A DNA stretch of 64,000 nucleotides from Cytophagales bacterium (GCA_004293905.1 RDZE01000028.1:1-64000); one strand, 5' to 3'; shown: positions 53,050-62,691, numbered from the stretch's first letter. Numbers and translations: made by a program. Notes: a model not told the origin generated them from the letters alone.

Positions 53050-53838
53050 CTAAGCTGTTTTCTTTGCTGTTAGCCATTGTCGCATAATACCCGCATAGTA
53101 CCATTGATAAGGCACATGTATCCAAGCATACCATTGATGAGGAAGACGCAAAAAACGAAAAAGCCAAGAAGGATAAATAGCCGCGCGGTCGTGTTTGATG
53201 GCATAAAGCATCGCTTTTGCTACTTGTTGCGCCGTTTGAGAGGGAAAAGGAACAGGAACTGTATTGCCTTTGCCTGCCTTATCGAAAAAGGCGGTACGTG
53301 TGGCTATAGGATAAACCAAGCCCAACTTCCCTTGGTCGCTTTTTTCGTACCGATAACTATCCCAAAAACGTGCTAATGCTGCTTTTGTAGCCCCATAAAA
53401 AGCATAACCCGGCACGCCCAAATGTGCCATTGCAGAGGCTGTTGCCAATACATAATATTTACGATTGGTGTTATACTGTTTCATTTTTTGCAAACTATAC
53501 AGCGGAGAAAACACATTTAATGCAAATATTTTTTCTATGTGCTGCCAATCTGCTTTCGCGCTTACCATTTCATAATAAGCAAAACCCGCATTAGCGATGA
53601 AAATATCTATTGTGGTACAATGCTGCAATGCAAACTCGAAAAGAGCATCAATGCCCTCTGCCGTTGATACATCGCCTTGATGCGTAATAATTTTTGCCTT
53701 TGCAGCATTAGGCAAAGCAACAGACTGTAAGTCATTGGCTATCAGCGTACAATCGTATTGACAAAGCAAGTGTAACAGTGCCTGCCCTATTCCTGAAGCT
53801 GCCCCCGTAAGTATAATATTTTGTTGGTGTATTTGCAT
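53050..53838 (-). CDS. short-chain dehydrogenase/reductase
   Basis: 262 residues with the SDR cofactor motif TGAASGIGQA, the NAGFAYYEM strand (NAG), and catalytic Tyr-x3-Lys in YGATKAAL. It reduces or oxidises an unknown small substrate with NAD(P)H. The C-terminus is hydrophobic and Trp/Tyr-rich (HQWYAWIHVPYQWYYAG), suggesting a membrane-associated or lipid substrate. It ends a minus-strand run begun by a cupin and a metallopeptidase-like gene; the gap to the latter is 6 bases. Confidence 0.88.
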   Translation of the reverse strand: MQIHQQNIILTGAASGIGQALLHLLCQYDCTLIANDLQSVALPNAAKAKIITHQGDVSTAEGIDALFEFALQHCTTIDIFIANAGFAYYEMVSAKADWQHIEKIFALNVFSPLYSLQKMKQYNTNRKYYVLATASAMAHLGVPGYAFYGATKAALARFWDSYRYEKSDQGKLGLVYPIATRTAFFDKAGKGNTVPVPFPSQTAQQVAKAMLYAIKHDRAAIYPSWLFRFLRLPHQWYAWIHVPYQWYYAGIMRQWLTAKKTA

Positions 53839-53844
53839 GAAAAG

Positions 53845-54600
53845 CTATTTAAAAAGTTCATCGATGGTTTTTTGCATATAATCTACTTTTTTGCGCAATA
53901 TATCATCTTCGGCTAACCAAGGCATTACTTTGGCGCGCTCCGACTCGGTGAAGAGCATCGCATAAATTTCGGCTTTGTCCTCTTCCAAACCTGCTGTAGA
54001 GTAAAGATTGATAAAACCCTTTTGTGGGTGTGTCATAGGGTATTGGTTAGAACCGCGTTGCGAAGCTCCTCCTGCGCCATATTGAAAAGTAGGCTCGTTG
54101 AATGCCGCCCATTGAGGGTCTTTGTAATAGGTATTGCCAAAACGTTGCTCCTCTATCATGTGGTAGTATTCGTGGTGTACTACATGGCGTTGGTAAGTAG
54201 GGTTATGATTGCCCAGTAAAAAATCGTAGTATAATATCTCTTTGTAGCAATCGGGAATGGCAGCGCGGCGTTGTCCATTATAAGCCACAGATTTGCAAAA
54301 AACAATTTCCTTCACCCCTGTTTTTTTGATATACGAAGGAGTGTATTTTTGCCATTCCTCTTTGAATAATTGCAGATAAGTAAGTAATTTTTCGTAATCT
54401 TCTATAGTGGCAACTTCTGCCGTAACACTATTACCCCAAGTAGATACAGGAATCTCTGTATAGTATATTTTTAATCCATATTGGGTAGAAAGTATGTTCA
54501 GAATATCCTCTATGGCTTGTTTTTTATCCTGAGAATGTGCATTTAGAGTAAAAAAGAAAGAAAAAACAACCAATAACAAAATTTTCATCTTATTTTTCAT
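53845..54600 (-). CDS. secreted HExxH-type putative zinc metallopeptidase
   Basis: 251 residues. A signal peptide (ILLLVVFSFFFTLNAHSQ) is followed by a domain with HHEYYHMIE (the HExxH zinc motif) and, about 85 residues later, GLEEDKAEIYAML, whose Glu could be the third gluzincin zinc ligand. It resembles Bacteroidota secreted proteins annotated as putative metallopeptidases. ATG 54600 replaces a TTG extension and agrees with the promoter box upstream. It lies between a cupin and an SDR gene. Activity is inferred. Confidence 0.72.
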   Translation of the reverse strand: MKNKMKILLLVVFSFFFTLNAHSQDKKQAIEDILNILSTQYGLKIYYTEIPVSTWGNSVTAEVATIEDYEKLLTYLQLFKEEWQKYTPSYIKKTGVKEIVFCKSVAYNGQRRAAIPDCYKEILYYDFLLGNHNPTYQRHVVHHEYYHMIEEQRFGNTYYKDPQWAAFNEPTFQYGAGGASQRGSNQYPMTHPQKGFINLYSTAGLEEDKAEIYAMLFTESERAKVMPWLAEDDILRKKVDYMQKTIDELFK

Positions 54601-54623
54601 ACTGCATTTTTTTAGTTCCTTTA

Positions 54624-54631
54624 CAAAGATA
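54624..54631 (-). promoter_or_regulatory. -7 box before the metallopeptidase-like gene
   Basis: Minus-strand TATCTTTG fits TAnnTTTG, 24 bases before the ATG at 54600. It supports a separate promoter between the cupin and peptidase genes. Confidence 0.55.
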
Positions 54632-54641
54632 GTTTTTTTTC

Positions 54642-55127
54642 TCAATCAAGTGCGTATTTCTCTATGATTGTTTTGTGTTGAGGATATTTTTCTAAAAGTT
54701 CTTTTTTGTGAGCCAATTCAAAACCCTCAAATTCAAAGCCCGGTGCAACCGTACAGCCTACCAATGCATAGCTATCAGCCGCAATGACCGCCGCCGCAAA
54801 CCAACAACCCGCAGGAATCACTACCTGAAAATGCGCCTCTTCATCGGGATTGCTTCCATTGATTTTTTCTTCCAACACTCCTGAAGGGTGCAGGATATAA
54901 ATTTTCACACTTGAGCCCGCATAAAAATGCCATAGTTCATCGGCATCAATCCGATGAAAAGCCGAAAAATGTCTACTCTCTAAAAGAAAGTAAATTCCTG
55001 TGCCATAGCTTCTTAGCCCTTTTTCAGAGGCATATCCTCCCTCTGTGGCTCGGTATACCTCTTTGTAGTACCCTCCTTCGGGGTGTGGCAGGAGTTCTAA
55101 TTTTTTTATCCAATCTTGAGAATTCAT
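54642..55127 (-). CDS. cupin domain protein (DUF985 family)
   Basis: 161 residues, cytosolic. Family wording is clear: an N-terminal LLPHPEGGYYKEVYRA, a YFLLESRHFSAFHRIDADELWHFYAG core (His and Glu residues of the cupin metal site), and VIPAGCWFAA followed by GCTVAPGFEFEGFELA. These beta-barrel proteins have no agreed function. First gene of a short minus-strand set; it diverges from the OmpA-like gene. Confidence 0.92.
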   Translation of the reverse strand: MNSQDWIKKLELLPHPEGGYYKEVYRATEGGYASEKGLRSYGTGIYFLLESRHFSAFHRIDADELWHFYAGSSVKIYILHPSGVLEEKINGSNPDEEAHFQVVIPAGCWFAAAVIAADSYALVGCTVAPGFEFEGFELAHKKELLEKYPQHKTIIEKYALD

Positions 55128-55144
55128 GAGTATTTCACTTTTTT

Positions 55145-55175
55145 TTTGTAAAAAAACTTAAAAATTGTAGCTTTG
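55145..55175 (+). promoter_or_regulatory. consensus promoter of the OmpA-like gene
   Basis: TTTG (55145-55148) and TAGCTTTG (55168-55175) are separated by 19 bases. The GTG start at 55195 lies 19 bases downstream, supporting that start. Confidence 0.75.
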
Positions 55176-55194
55176 CAAAAATAACGATACCAAA

Positions 55195-56751
55195 GTGAAA
55201 AAAAGCATTTATTTATTAAAATGGGCGATTCTATTTGCAATCTATTTTTTATCAAACACTTTTCTAATCGCTCAAGTGCGTTTGCAAAATGTAACTGATA
55301 GTTTATACGAGCCAAACGACACTGCCTTGATTGAAAAAATACTATTGTTTCAAAGAAAAGGCAAAGAAAAAGCTCGATACATCACCTTAGGAGAAAAAGT
55401 AAGTCTACGCACCAATGATAACAATAAAAAGAAAGGTGTTATAGAAGCCATTGAACCCGAATTTGTACAAGTATCGGGCGAAACCGTCAACCTCAGCGAT
55501 GTCAAAAATTGGTGGGTGAAAGGTACGGACAGCCGCCTCAATAAAAAAGCAGGGCGCGTTGTTAATGTTTGGTCTTTAGTAATAGGTGTATTAGGTGGAT
55601 TATTGTTATTGGGCGGGGCACAAGGCGGAGGTTCATTAGGAATGATAGGGGGTGCAGCACTTCTCAGCGGAGGCATCATAGCAGGACTCAATAGTACGCC
55701 CACTTTTTTCAAAAGAGACAAAATAAAAAGTGAAAAATGGACTGCGAGTGCCGCCTACAGAAACGGTAATACGGGAGCTATCAATAAAGATTCACTCAAA
55801 ATGCCCCCTGAAATCACTTTTGACCTACAAGCCAAAGATATAGAATTTAATACCCCCATCAAAATAGTAGACGCTAAAATTACCAACAACGCCACCAATC
55901 AAACCATTGAACATACTTTTTTGTATGATAGTCTTACTAAACAAGCAAAAGCAGTTGACATACCCAATCAACAAATTTACACTTGTACCATTAAATCTAA
56001 AGGCTACCAAGATACTACTCTCATTCTTAATGTAGCACAAAAGAAAAAACAACCCGTAGTATATAGCCTTGCGCTCGTACCCAAAATAATAGACTATGAA
56101 CTTAACATAGGCGATATAGATGGCAACGAAGACTTAGAGGTAGGCGAAGTATTACTCATCAATAAAACCAGAAACCAACAAGTGGTATTGGATAAAAAAC
56201 AAACAACAGGAAAATACAATGTCCAAATTCGCTTAGAAGATGAGTACGAATTAGCCATCAACAATGCAAAAGGATATTTCTTTTATAACTATCAATTCAA
56301 AGTAACTGAAGACGACTATTTGGCACACAACCAAGACGGACACGAGCGCAACGATACACAAGTGAATAAAAATGGCATGAACATACTCCTGACTCCGTTC
56401 AAAGTAGGTGCGAGAATAGACCTTTATGGCATCTCTTTTGCCAGCGGCTCAACAGTCCTTAACACACAATCTATCAAAGAATTAGACCGTGTAGTAAACC
56501 TCATGCTACAATACCCCAATGCACGCATAGAAATAGGCGCACATACCGATAACGTAGGCGACCCCTCTATGAACTTGCAACTCTCACAACAAAGAGCCAA
56601 TGCCGTATTGAACTACCTCATAAGCAAACAGTTAGTAGCCAACCGATTCGTATGCAAAGGTTATGGTGATACCAAACCTATAGCCAGTAATGACACCGAA
56701 GAAGGAAAAAGTAAAAACCGAAGATTCGAACTAATTGTAATAGGTCTATGA
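55195..56751 (+). CDS. OmpA-family protein with N-terminal membrane segment
   Basis: 518 residues with a GTG start. A signal peptide (WAILFAIYFLSNTFLIAQ) is followed by an SH3-like beta region (about 55-105), a Gly-rich hydrophobic segment (about 125-165), a long periplasmic region with Ig-like strands, and a C-terminal OmpA domain (about 405-515) with GAHTDNVGDPSMNLQLSQQR and the NRRFELIVIG end. OmpA domains bind peptidoglycan. It is coupled (4-base ATGA overlap) to a response-regulator gene, an unusual pairing. Confidence 0.86.
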   Translation: MKKSIYLLKWAILFAIYFLSNTFLIAQVRLQNVTDSLYEPNDTALIEKILLFQRKGKEKARYITLGEKVSLRTNDNNKKKGVIEAIEPEFVQVSGETVNLSDVKNWWVKGTDSRLNKKAGRVVNVWSLVIGVLGGLLLLGGAQGGGSLGMIGGAALLSGGIIAGLNSTPTFFKRDKIKSEKWTASAAYRNGNTGAINKDSLKMPPEITFDLQAKDIEFNTPIKIVDAKITNNATNQTIEHTFLYDSLTKQAKAVDIPNQQIYTCTIKSKGYQDTTLILNVAQKKKQPVVYSLALVPKIIDYELNIGDIDGNEDLEVGEVLLINKTRNQQVVLDKKQTTGKYNVQIRLEDEYELAINNAKGYFFYNYQFKVTEDDYLAHNQDGHERNDTQVNKNGMNILLTPFKVGARIDLYGISFASGSTVLNTQSIKELDRVVNLMLQYPNARIEIGAHTDNVGDPSMNLQLSQQRANAVLNYLISKQLVANRFVCKGYGDTKPIASNDTEEGKSKNRRFELIVIGL

Positions 56752-57371
56752 TTAAAATAATGCTGATAGACGACCACGCCATCGTGCGTGAAGGGCTTAA
56801 AAGTCTTATCGCCCAACAAGAGGATATGCGCATCGTAGAAGAAGCCAGCGATGCTCAAGAAGCACTCGAAAAACTCAGCCAAAATAGCGTTTCTGTAGTA
56901 CTTTGCGACCTCAACCTGCCCGATACTGACACCTTTGCCCTCATACAGCAGATACAGAAAAAATACACCAATACCAAAATCATCATTCTTAGCTCGCACA
57001 ATGAAGAATACTACATACTCAAAGCAATGGAAGCCAATGTAGATGGTTATTTGCACAAAAGCATCGTCAAAAAAGAACTTGTAGAAGGCATCAGAAAAGT
57101 GCTCAAAGGCGAAAAATACTATTCACAAGCCATTTCACAAACCATCATTAACCACATGATTGCCAATCGCTCAAAGCCCGATGTATTCACCCCGCGCGAA
57201 AAAGAAATACTCAAACTCATCAGCGATGGACTAAGCAACAAAGACATTGCCGATAAACTTTTCATCAGCACCAAAACAGTAGAAACGCACCGCGCAAGCC
57301 TCATCAAAAAAGCAGATGTGAAAAACAGTGCCGAACTCATTAAATTTGCCATAGAAAACAAAATCATTTGA
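56748..57371 (+). CDS. LuxR/NarL-type response regulator
   Basis: 207 residues. The receiver domain (1-120) has the acidic pair in LIDDH, the phospho-acceptor Asp54 (VLCDLNLP), and the conserved Lys in YLHKS. The C-terminal HTH LuxR domain (about 145-205) has FTPREKEILKLISDGLSNKDIA and TVETHRASLIKKA. It overlaps the OmpA-like gene by 4 bases. No histidine kinase gene is near, so the partner lies elsewhere. Targets are unknown. Confidence 0.92.
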   Translation: MIKIMLIDDHAIVREGLKSLIAQQEDMRIVEEASDAQEALEKLSQNSVSVVLCDLNLPDTDTFALIQQIQKKYTNTKIIILSSHNEEYYILKAMEANVDGYLHKSIVKKELVEGIRKVLKGEKYYSQAISQTIINHMIANRSKPDVFTPREKEILKLISDGLSNKDIADKLFISTKTVETHRASLIKKADVKNSAELIKFAIENKII

Positions 57372-57380
57372 TTTATTTAT

Positions 57381-57388
57381 TAGTTTTG
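57381..57388 (+). promoter_or_regulatory. -7 box before the methyltransferase gene
   Basis: TAGTTTTG fits TAnnTTTG and lies 32 bases before the ATG at 57421; the TTTG at 57367-57370 is too close to be a -33 element. Confidence 0.4.
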
Positions 57389-57420
57389 CCCCTTCAAAAT
57401 TACTCATTCTTTATTTGCTT

Positions 57421-58065
57421 ATGAAAGACAAACTCTCTACCTCAGAAGAAGGACAACGCAAAGACATGGAAAACTACTACCGTTTCCAAGCCAAAATCTA
57501 TGATGCCACCCGATGGATTTTTCTCTTCGGACGCTTTTCCGTTATCCGAAAAATACCTGTCAATTACAAAGACAATCTACAAATATTAGATGTCGGCTGT
57601 GGCACAGGTGTTAATTCAAAAGCATTAGCCCTACAATTTCCCAATGCCCACATCACTTCCATAGATGTATCGAAAGACATGCTCGACAGAGCCGCCGAAA
57701 AACTCAAGCCCTTTGGCGACCGCATCACGCTCATCAATGAGCCTTACCAAAGCGATACCAAATGGAATAATCATTTCGATATCATTCTCTTTTCTTATTC
57801 GCTCACAATGATTAACCCTCAATGGTCTGAGCTAATAGAACAAGCCAAACAAGACCTAAAACCCAACGGATACATTGTAGTTGCCGATTTTCACGATACC
57901 AAAATGGGTTTCTATAAAAAATTTATGCGCTCCAACCACGTCCGTTTAGATGGGCATTTGCTCCCATTCCTCAAACAAAGATTCAGACCCGTTTATGAAA
58001 AAGTAAAAAATGGCTATGTAGCCGTATGGCAATACCTTATGTTCATCGGAAAAAAAGAACAATAA
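57421..58065 (+). CDS. class I SAM-dependent methyltransferase
   Basis: 214 residues with SAM motif I (ILDVGCGTGVNSKAL) and IDVSKDMLDRA, followed by a lid with IILFSYSLTMINPQWSEL. The N-terminal FQAKIYDATRWIFLFGR and C-terminal HLLPFLKQRF recall BtaB-type N-methyltransferases of betaine lipid synthesis, but BtaA is not adjacent, so the substrate is left open. It precedes ileS by 16 bases and probably shares its transcript. Confidence 0.82.
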   Translation: MKDKLSTSEEGQRKDMENYYRFQAKIYDATRWIFLFGRFSVIRKIPVNYKDNLQILDVGCGTGVNSKALALQFPNAHITSIDVSKDMLDRAAEKLKPFGDRITLINEPYQSDTKWNNHFDIILFSYSLTMINPQWSELIEQAKQDLKPNGYIVVADFHDTKMGFYKKFMRSNHVRLDGHLLPFLKQRFRPVYEKVKNGYVAVWQYLMFIGKKEQ

Positions 58066-58081
58066 TTTTTGTAAAAAAATC

Positions 58082-61000
58082 ATGAAATACAAAGAGTATA
58101 AAAATCTTTCATATACACAAATAGAAAAACAAATCCTCGAATTCTGGAAAAAAGAAAATATCTTCGAGAAATCTATCTCCAGCCGCGAAGGAAAAAAACC
58201 TTTTATCTTCTACGAAGGTCCTCCCTCTGCCAATGGTATGCCCGGCATACACCACGTAATGGCAAGAACCATCAAAGATATTTTTTGCCGTTTTCAAACA
58301 CTCAGCGGAAAACAAGTGCATAGAAAAGCAGGTTGGGACACACACGGACTCCCTATAGAGTTACAAGTAGAAAAAGAATTAGGCATCACCAAAGATGACA
58401 TAGGCAAAACCATCAGCATAGAAGAATACAACCAAAAATGCCGAGAAACCGTGATGCGATACACCGATGTATGGGAAAAACTCACCGAAGGAATGGGCTA
58501 TTGGGTAGATATGCAAAACCCCTACATCACCTACAAAAACGAATACATAGAAACTGTTTGGTTTTTGCTCAAAAAACTTTATGACAAAAAAGTAAATAAC
58601 CAACCACTTCTTTACAAAGGCTACACCATACAACCCTACTCCCCCAAAGCGGGTACAGGGCTTAGCTCTCACGAATTGAACCTACCGGGTTGCTATCGCG
58701 ATGTAACAGACACCTCCATTACGGCACAATTCAAAGTAAAACACGACCCCCAATCTGCATTCCTCTTCGAAAAAGAAAACGAAGACCTCCGTATATTGGC
58801 TTGGACTACCACCCCTTGGACATTGCCCGCCAACTGTGCCTTAGCCGTAGGCGAAAAAGTAGAATATGTCAAAATAAAAACTTTTAACCCCTACACCCAC
58901 ACGCCTGTATCGGTTATTTTGGCAAAAGCACTCATTCATAAATACTTTAATGAAAAAGGAAACGAAATCGCTCTTGATAGCTACCAAAAAGGCGACAAAA
59001 TCGTTCCTTACCAAATAATAGCCGAATACAAAGGAAAACAATTAGAAGGCATACACTACGAACAACTTATGCCCTACATCACGAATGAAGACCTCGAAAA
59101 AAACGCATTCAGGGTCATCATTGGCGATTTCGTAACCACCGAAGATGGAACGGGCATTGTCCATACGGCTTCTGTATTTGGCGCAGATGACTTCCGCGTA
59201 GCAAAACAAAACAACGTACCCGCTGTGTTGGTCATAGATGAAGAAGGCAACTGGAGTCCTTTGGTGAATAAACAAGGGCAGTTTGTAGCCGAATTGAAAG
59301 ACAAAATGAACCAAGACCTCCGCCAAATAGCGCAAAAACTTGGTAAAAAAGAAAATGAATACGACTTACCCAAATATATGAAGCAAGAGTACGAAGAAAC
59401 GCCCCTACCCGAAGGGTATCTTTCTTCTGATATACTCATCTCCATTTTATTAAAAGAACAAAACAAAGCCTTCAAAGTAGAAAAATATGTGCACGCCTAT
59501 CCGCACTGCTGGCGCACCGACAAACCCATTCTCTACTATCCCTTAGATTCTTGGTTTGTACGCACTACTGCCCTAAAAGACAAATTAGCAGAACTCAACA
59601 AAACCATCAATTGGAAGCCCGAAAGCACAGGTACAGGCAGGTTTGGCAACTGGTTAGAAAATTTAGTAGATTGGAACTTGTCGCGCCAACGCTATTGGGG
59701 AATTCCCTTGCCTATTTGGGTTAATGCTAATGATGTAAAAATATGTTTAGGAGGTCGCAAAGATTTTTTAGAATATGGTATAAACTGTTACTTTTTTAAC
59801 AAACAAAATTTACTCGATAACTTGAATAAGTTGCGAAGCAAGATAGAAGAAAATATAATTTCCTTGGAGAAAATGTCAGTTAAAGACAATTATCCACCAA
59901 ACTATCTTCTCAAGTGGCGTGAAGCACTAAAAGATTTATTAATAGCAGATAAAATATCTTCTGTAAACTTTTCTCTTCTTGACTTAGAACAAGCAAGAAT
60001 ACCTGTTGAATACTATAAAGACTATTGTTTAAAGAAAATTGAAGAGAAAGATTTAGAAAATCTTGATTTACATCGTCCCTATGTAGATGATATTTATTTT
60101 ATAGATGAAGAAAGTCTTGAATATCATCAAATTTACAAAAGAGAACCAGACCTTATCGATGTTTGGTTCGATTCGGGGGCAATGCCTTATGCACAAAATC
60201 ATTATCCTTTTAACCCAACACTTTTCCCTGAAGGCGAAAAAAACACTCCAGCAGGCAATCAAAACCTATACCCTGCCGATTTCATCTCGGAAGGTGTAGA
60301 CCAAACACGCGGCTGGTTTTTTACCTTGCACGCCATAGCAGGTATGTTGTTTGATTCTGTGGCTTTCAAAAATGTAGTTTCTACGGGGTTGGTATTAGAC
60401 CAAAATGGCGAAAAAATGTCTAAAAGCAAAGGCAATGTAGTAGAGCCTTTTGACATTACCAAAAATATCAATTTTGTGTATGAAAATAAGCAAACCAAAG
60501 AAAAAATAACCCTGAGCGGAACGTATTTCATAGAGGGTGCTTTGAGCAAATATGGCGCAGACGCTACCCGATGGTATATGGTGAGCAATGCCAACCCTTG
60601 GGACAATCTTAAATTTAGTTGGGAAAACCTCCCCGATACTACCCAAAAAACCATCAAAGGAAAATCGGAAGGCATAGAAGAAGTCGTCAGAAAATTTTTT
60701 GGCACACTCCAAAATACCTACAACTTTTTTGCCCTATATGCCAACCTTGACCAATTTGAGATTGACGAGCAAAACATAGTACCCATTGCCGAGCGAAGCG
60801 AATTGGATAGATGGATTATCTCTGTATTGCAAACCCTCATACTTGAGGTTACACAACACTACCAAAACTACGAACCTACACGCGCCGCCCGCGCCTTAGA
60901 GTATTTTTTGGATAGCGACCTCTCTAATTGGTATGTACGCCTCTCGCGCAAACGATTCTGGAAGGGCGAAATGACCAAAGACAAAAAGGCGGCTTACGAA

Positions 61001-61921
61001 ACTCTTTACGAATGTTTGAACGTGGTAGCACAACTAATGAGCCCTATTGCGCCTTTCTTTGCAGAGTGGCTTTACCAAAATCTTACGAGCAGTATCCGCG
61101 AAAAAGCCATTCAAAACCAAACTCCTTTGCAATACCAATCAGTGCATCTGACTTACCTCACTCAAGCAGAAACCGAACGCATAGATAAGGCATTGGAAGA
61201 AAAAATGCGCCTTGCCCAAATTATTTCTTCTCTTACGCACTCTTTGCGCAAAAAAGCCGAAATACGAGTAAGACAGCCCCTGCAAAAAATCCTTATCCCG
61301 ATTTTAGACCCTGCACTCAAAGAAAAAATCGCGGCAGTAACCGATATTATCTTGGCAGAAGTGAACATCAAAGAAATCAGTTATATAGATGATGATTCGG
61401 GGATTGTGGTCAAAAGTATTAAGCCTAACTTCAAAACTTTGGGCGCGAAATACAAACAACAAATGAAAGAAGTTACCCAAGTAATACAACAATTGACCCC
61501 CGAAGACCTCAAAACGATAGAAAAAGCAGGTGTATTAGAAAAAGCAGGCTTTCAGATAATTTTAGAAGATTTGCTCATCACTTCGCAAGAGGTACAAGGT
61601 TTATCAGTAGCTTCGGAAGAAGGCATCACGGTAGCCCTCGATTTGCAAATCAGCGAAGCCCTGCACTTAGAAGGCATCGCGCGCGACATTGTCAATAGAG
61701 TTCAGAACCTACGCAAAGACCAAGGTTTAGAGGTGAAAGACCGCATAAGCATAGAAGCCGCCGCCAACGAAACACTGCTACAAGAAGCACTCAGCACTTT
61801 CCAAAACTATATTTGCCAAGAAACACAAGCCGAATCGCTTGCTGTAGTGGCACAGTTAGAAGCCGAAAGTTTTGAAATAGACCAATTTCAAGTACCGATT
61901 CGCATTTCAGTTATCAAATAG
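58082..61921 (+). CDS. ileS: isoleucyl-tRNA synthetase with an AT-rich insertion
   Basis: Charges tRNA-Ile, with CP1 editing of valine. 1279 residues, longer than the roughly 1130-1150 usual in Bacteroidota. It carries the class I HIGH-like motif GIHH (residues 55-58, within GPPSANGMPGIHHV) and KMSKS (778-782, in GEKMSKSKGNVVEP). Between the conserved LPIW (residue 546) and DLHRPYVDD (662) lie about 115 residues instead of the usual 55-65, coded by unusually AT-rich DNA (about 59720-60064). No intein splice motifs are seen. The MBL gene overlaps its stop by one base. Confidence 0.95.
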   Translation: MKYKEYKNLSYTQIEKQILEFWKKENIFEKSISSREGKKPFIFYEGPPSANGMPGIHHVMARTIKDIFCRFQTLSGKQVHRKAGWDTHGLPIELQVEKELGITKDDIGKTISIEEYNQKCRETVMRYTDVWEKLTEGMGYWVDMQNPYITYKNEYIETVWFLLKKLYDKKVNNQPLLYKGYTIQPYSPKAGTGLSSHELNLPGCYRDVTDTSITAQFKVKHDPQSAFLFEKENEDLRILAWTTTPWTLPANCALAVGEKVEYVKIKTFNPYTHTPVSVILAKALIHKYFNEKGNEIALDSYQKGDKIVPYQIIAEYKGKQLEGIHYEQLMPYITNEDLEKNAFRVIIGDFVTTEDGTGIVHTASVFGADDFRVAKQNNVPAVLVIDEEGNWSPLVNKQGQFVAELKDKMNQDLRQIAQKLGKKENEYDLPKYMKQEYEETPLPEGYLSSDILISILLKEQNKAFKVEKYVHAYPHCWRTDKPILYYPLDSWFVRTTALKDKLAELNKTINWKPESTGTGRFGNWLENLVDWNLSRQRYWGIPLPIWVNANDVKICLGGRKDFLEYGINCYFFNKQNLLDNLNKLRSKIEENIISLEKMSVKDNYPPNYLLKWREALKDLLIADKISSVNFSLLDLEQARIPVEYYKDYCLKKIEEKDLENLDLHRPYVDDIYFIDEESLEYHQIYKREPDLIDVWFDSGAMPYAQNHYPFNPTLFPEGEKNTPAGNQNLYPADFISEGVDQTRGWFFTLHAIAGMLFDSVAFKNVVSTGLVLDQNGEKMSKSKGNVVEPFDITKNINFVYENKQTKEKITLSGTYFIEGALSKYGADATRWYMVSNANPWDNLKFSWENLPDTTQKTIKGKSEGIEEVVRKFFGTLQNTYNFFALYANLDQFEIDEQNIVPIAERSELDRWIISVLQTLILEVTQHYQNYEPTRAARALEYFLDSDLSNWYVRLSRKRFWKGEMTKDKKAAYETLYECLNVVAQLMSPIAPFFAEWLYQNLTSSIREKAIQNQTPLQYQSVHLTYLTQAETERIDKALEEKMRLAQIISSLTHSLRKKAEIRVRQPLQKILIPILDPALKEKIAAVTDIILAEVNIKEISYIDDDSGIVVKSIKPNFKTLGAKYKQQMKEVTQVIQQLTPEDLKTIEKAGVLEKAGFQIILEDLLITSQEVQGLSVASEEGITVALDLQISEALHLEGIARDIVNRVQNLRKDQGLEVKDRISIEAAANETLLQEALSTFQNYICQETQAESLAVVAQLEAESFEIDQFQVPIRISVIK

Positions 61922-62691
61922 TGAAAATAACCGTTTTAGGCAGTGGAACTTCTCAGGGCATACCCGTAATCGCTTGCGATTGCGAAGTATGCCGTTCATT
62001 GGATTATCGCGATAAACGTTTGCGTGTGTCTATTCATATAGAAGTGGCAGGCAAAAGTTTGGTGATAGATACAGGACCTGATTTTAGACAGCAGATGCTA
62101 CGCGAGCGTATCAAACAGGTTGATGCAGTGCTTTATACGCACCAGCACAAAGACCACACTGCTGGTATGGACGATTTGCGCTCCTATAATTTTATTCAAA
62201 ACAAGGATATTCCTATTTATGCACGCAAAGAGGTGATTGTGCAACTACAACAAGAGTTCTCGTATATTTTTGTACCCAAAGAAAAGAAATATCCGGGCGT
62301 ACTCAGTGTAGAAACTTTTGAAATATACAACGAATCTTTTTGGGTAGAAGGTATTAAGATTTTACCGATAGAGGTATTGCATTATCGTTTGCCTGTGTTT
62401 GGTTTTAGAATAGGTGATTTTGCATACATAACAGATGTGAACTACATTGCTGAAGCAGAGTTACAAAAACTCAAAGGAGTGCGCCATCTGATTTTAGGAG
62501 CTTTGCAACGCGAAACACATATTTCGCACTATAGTCTTGAGCAAGCTATAGAGGTAATTGGGAAAATCAAGCCTGAAAAAGCCTATCTTACACACCTAAG
62601 CCATCGTATGGGATTGCATGCGGAGGTAGAGAAAGAACTGCCCGAAGGTATTTTTTTGGCGTATGATGGGTTGCAGATTGTACTACCATAG
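61921..62691 (+). CDS. MBL-fold metallo-hydrolase (PhnP-like)
   Basis: 256 residues, GTG start overlapping the ileS stop by one base (TAGTG). The metallo-beta-lactamase core has the THQHKDHTAGMDDL zinc motif and THLSHRMG near the end. An N-terminal CDCEVC cluster (Cys19, Cys21, Cys24) matches the extra zinc site of PhnP-type cyclic phosphodiesterases. The phosphonate pathway is not seen in the window. The 3' end overlaps the convergent DUF2927 gene by 9 bases. Confidence 0.9.
   Translation: MKITVLGSGTSQGIPVIACDCEVCRSLDYRDKRLRVSIHIEVAGKSLVIDTGPDFRQQMLRERIKQVDAVLYTHQHKDHTAGMDDLRSYNFIQNKDIPIYARKEVIVQLQQEFSYIFVPKEKKYPGVLSVETFEIYNESFWVEGIKILPIEVLHYRLPVFGFRIGDFAYITDVNYIAEAELQKLKGVRHLILGALQRETHISHYSLEQAIEVIGKIKPEKAYLTHLSHRMGLHAEVEKELPEGIFLAYDGLQIVLP

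Noticed and set aside
59720..60064. Intein in IleS
   Set aside because: No Cys/Ser at the start boundary, no C-terminal HN-Cys/Ser/Thr motif, and no endonuclease block.
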